From NCBI GenBank assembly GCA_041484525.1, contig JBGPHT010000110.1:1-25150 (forward strand): a DNA stretch of 25,150 nt, given 5' to 3'. Below the pieces are notes generated by a model that saw nothing but the letters and a program-made list of their open reading frames with translations, was not told the DNA's origin and ran no database searches. The stretch comes from JBGPHT01 sp041484525 (lineage in GTDB: Bacteria; Acidobacteriota; Terriglobia; Bryobacterales; Bryobacteraceae). Below are positions 23,882-25,150 of the stretch, piece by piece; position 1 is the stretch's first letter, and every line of letters begins with the position of its first letter. A program made the translations under genes and the position numbers.

Positions 23882-24886
23882 TCATCTTGCGCCGAAAGGC
23901 CTGTCTCTGGGTTGCAGATTCAGATCTCCGGAGTTCGCCGCATACTCGTGGATGACCTGTTCAAGAAGTTCATGAAACCCATGCGTGTCGATCGCGATGC
24001 CGCTCTGGTCGACGGTGTACGAGACCAGCGCCAGCCCAGTACCGCGCTTGATTCGAGAGGTCCCCTCCGCCTCAGATTGATGCAGTAGCCCACACCGAAT
24101 CGTCTTGTAGAAGAGAATCGCGAGTGGCTGGGGAATCCACCGGTGCAAGAGAGGGAAGAGACGTCCCCAGTGCACCTGGGCGCATTGACTGCGACGAACT
24201 AAAACACTCCGCCACAGCCGGCAAACGCGACGCCAGAAGATGCGCAACTGAGGCGAGTTACCTGGAACAGCGTGGCTCATGTTGTCAAAGAACCCCCGAA
24301 TGTCCGCGTCGAGCACCCAGTTCACTCGCTTCCGATAGAGACCCACGCTCAGCGCATCCAGCGCCTGATGTGGGCTTCGACCGGGCCGGAACCCATACGA
24401 AAAACCCTTGAAGTCCACCTCATAAATCTGGTTGAGGATGGTCACGACGGCCTGTTGAACAATCTTGTCCTCCAGCGCCGCAATGCCCAACGGGCGTTGC
24501 CGCCCATCGGCCTTCGGAATATAGACTCTCCGCGAGGGCTGTGCCCGATACGCTCCACGGTGCACCCGATCATGCAGATCGACCAGTCGATCCTCCAATC
24601 CGGCTTCATACTCCTGCCACGTCACCCCATCTACTCCGGGCGAGGCTTGTCGCTTTAATGCGAAGAAGCTGTCCCGCAGCAGACCTATGCTCAGATGGTG
24701 GAGCAGAGCGGTGAACCGTTCCTGCTTCCTGTCTTTTGCTGCTTGCCGCACACCGTTCAACCCCTGGGACATGCGGTTCCCGCTCTGTGTCGGGCGCATG
24801 TGAGATGGAACGGCGTTCTCCTCGGTCTGCGCCCTTCCCTCCCCAACCTCCGCCGAAGGTTGCCCTTCTTTGTTCGGCTGGTTCAT
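23882..24886 (-). pseudogene. Group II intron reverse transcriptase/maturase with internal deletion
   Basis: The N-terminal part is a clear intron-encoded RT: MNQPNKEGQPSAE opening, KQERFTALLHHLS, ASPGVDGVTWQEYE, YIPKADGRQRPLGIAALEDKIVQQA, FKGFSYGFRPGRSPHQALDAL and WVLDADIRGFFDNMSH with the first catalytic Asp. Immediately after His (24272-24274) the protein continues AVPGNSPQLRIFWRRVCRLWRSVLVRRSQ and WIPQPLAIL, which is the C-terminal maturase domain (compare YHAVPxNSxxL and LWRRxLRRRSQ in intact relatives). The YADD catalytic block and thumb, roughly 190 residues, are missing without loss of frame. RT activity should be absent. The last 80 or so residues do not resemble the family and are probably read-through. 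The frame opens at 25009, but MNQPNKEG (24886) is the usual family start. Confidence 0.88.
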
Positions 24887-25150
24887 CGGTACTACGGCGC
24901 AGTCCGACTGCTCCTGAACGTTCATGTCCGCCGTTCGGTTTATGGCCTTTGCGGACCGGTCTTGCTGTGGAAGCCAAGACGTCCAGGAGCTCTCTCGGTT
25001 CTCGTGCATGTTGTTTCTCAGCGTGCGCGGGTTCTTAGACTACGCAGGACCGAACAAGCCACTCGCGTTTAACGTGGTTGTCGTGTTGCCTTCCTCCTCT
25101 CGGAAGGGAGTCGGCATCCTGTTCCAACGGCTTTTCGAAGCTCAATAGCC
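24887..25150 (-). ncRNA. Probable 5' RNA part of the group II intron, cut by the window edge
   Basis: This stretch lies just upstream of the RT gene, where the ribozyme's 5' domains normally sit. On the minus strand it holds short hairpins, for example CCTTCC (25089-25094) with GGAAGG (25102-25107) and a CCAC/GTGG pair further on. The assignment rests mainly on position; the intron 5' end would lie beyond 25150. I could not find the conserved domain V hairpin on the other side of the RT gene. Confidence 0.4.

Noticed and set aside
1..25150. CRISPR arrays, tRNA, rRNA, complete insertion sequences
   Set aside because: No regularly spaced direct repeats, no cloverleaf or rRNA-like stretch, and no transposase with terminal repeats was seen; the only mobile-element trace is the group II intron remnant at the right end.

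Overview
The window looks like chromosomal DNA from a GC-rich acidobacterium of the Solibacter/Bryobacter type. This is inferred from gene content, not from a database search. The grounds are three Oar-like TonB-dependent receptors with an N-terminal carboxypeptidase-regulatory-like domain, a Pkn-type kinase with TPR tail opening with SLSPGARLGPYEI, a Tat-exported Gfo/Idh/MocA oxidoreductase, an ankyrin protein with the LGHLKRQAKQLL N-terminal motif, and GTG/TTG starts.

Layout. 1-1053: one small tail-anchored membrane protein on the minus strand, then about 700 bases with nothing recognisable. 1054-3839: a plus-strand cluster made of a zinc-finger-like (Hx4Cx2C) protein, a secreted subtilase that is broken (catalytic His replaced by Arg, plus a one-base frameshift) and carries an octapeptide-repeat insert, and two small unknown proteins. 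3970-6294: a Tat-signal oxidoreductase followed 9 bases later by a histidine-rich multi-pass membrane protein. 6469-8412 (minus): membrane-anchored Ser/Thr kinase with a TPR-rich C-terminal half. 8663-11060 (plus): a tight three-gene run of a YihY/BrkB-type membrane protein, a 58-residue protein, and an amidase whose start overlaps the preceding stop (ATGA). 11219-18162: two large tandem Oar-like outer-membrane receptors that are clear paralogues, each preceded by its own leader and followed by a hairpin. 18279-20204 (minus): ankyrin-repeat protein. 20462-23678 (plus): a third, shorter receptor and a secreted SYLF-domain protein. 23882-25150 (minus): remnant of a group II intron whose reverse transcriptase/maturase has an in-frame internal deletion that removes the YADD region; the intron continues past the right edge.

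Most unexpected signals: (i) a dispersed element of about 100 bp present twice (about 6308-6411 and 23689-23791), each copy just after a plus-strand stop codon and between convergent genes. Three short palindromes keep identical spacing in both copies, and one of them differs by a symmetric (compensatory) change. (ii) The doubly damaged subtilase with its tandem octapeptide insert. (iii) The internally deleted intron RT with a clean in-frame junction.

No CRISPR array, tRNA, rRNA or complete insertion sequence was seen. Functional roles are by family recognition from reading the translations; no alignment or search was run.
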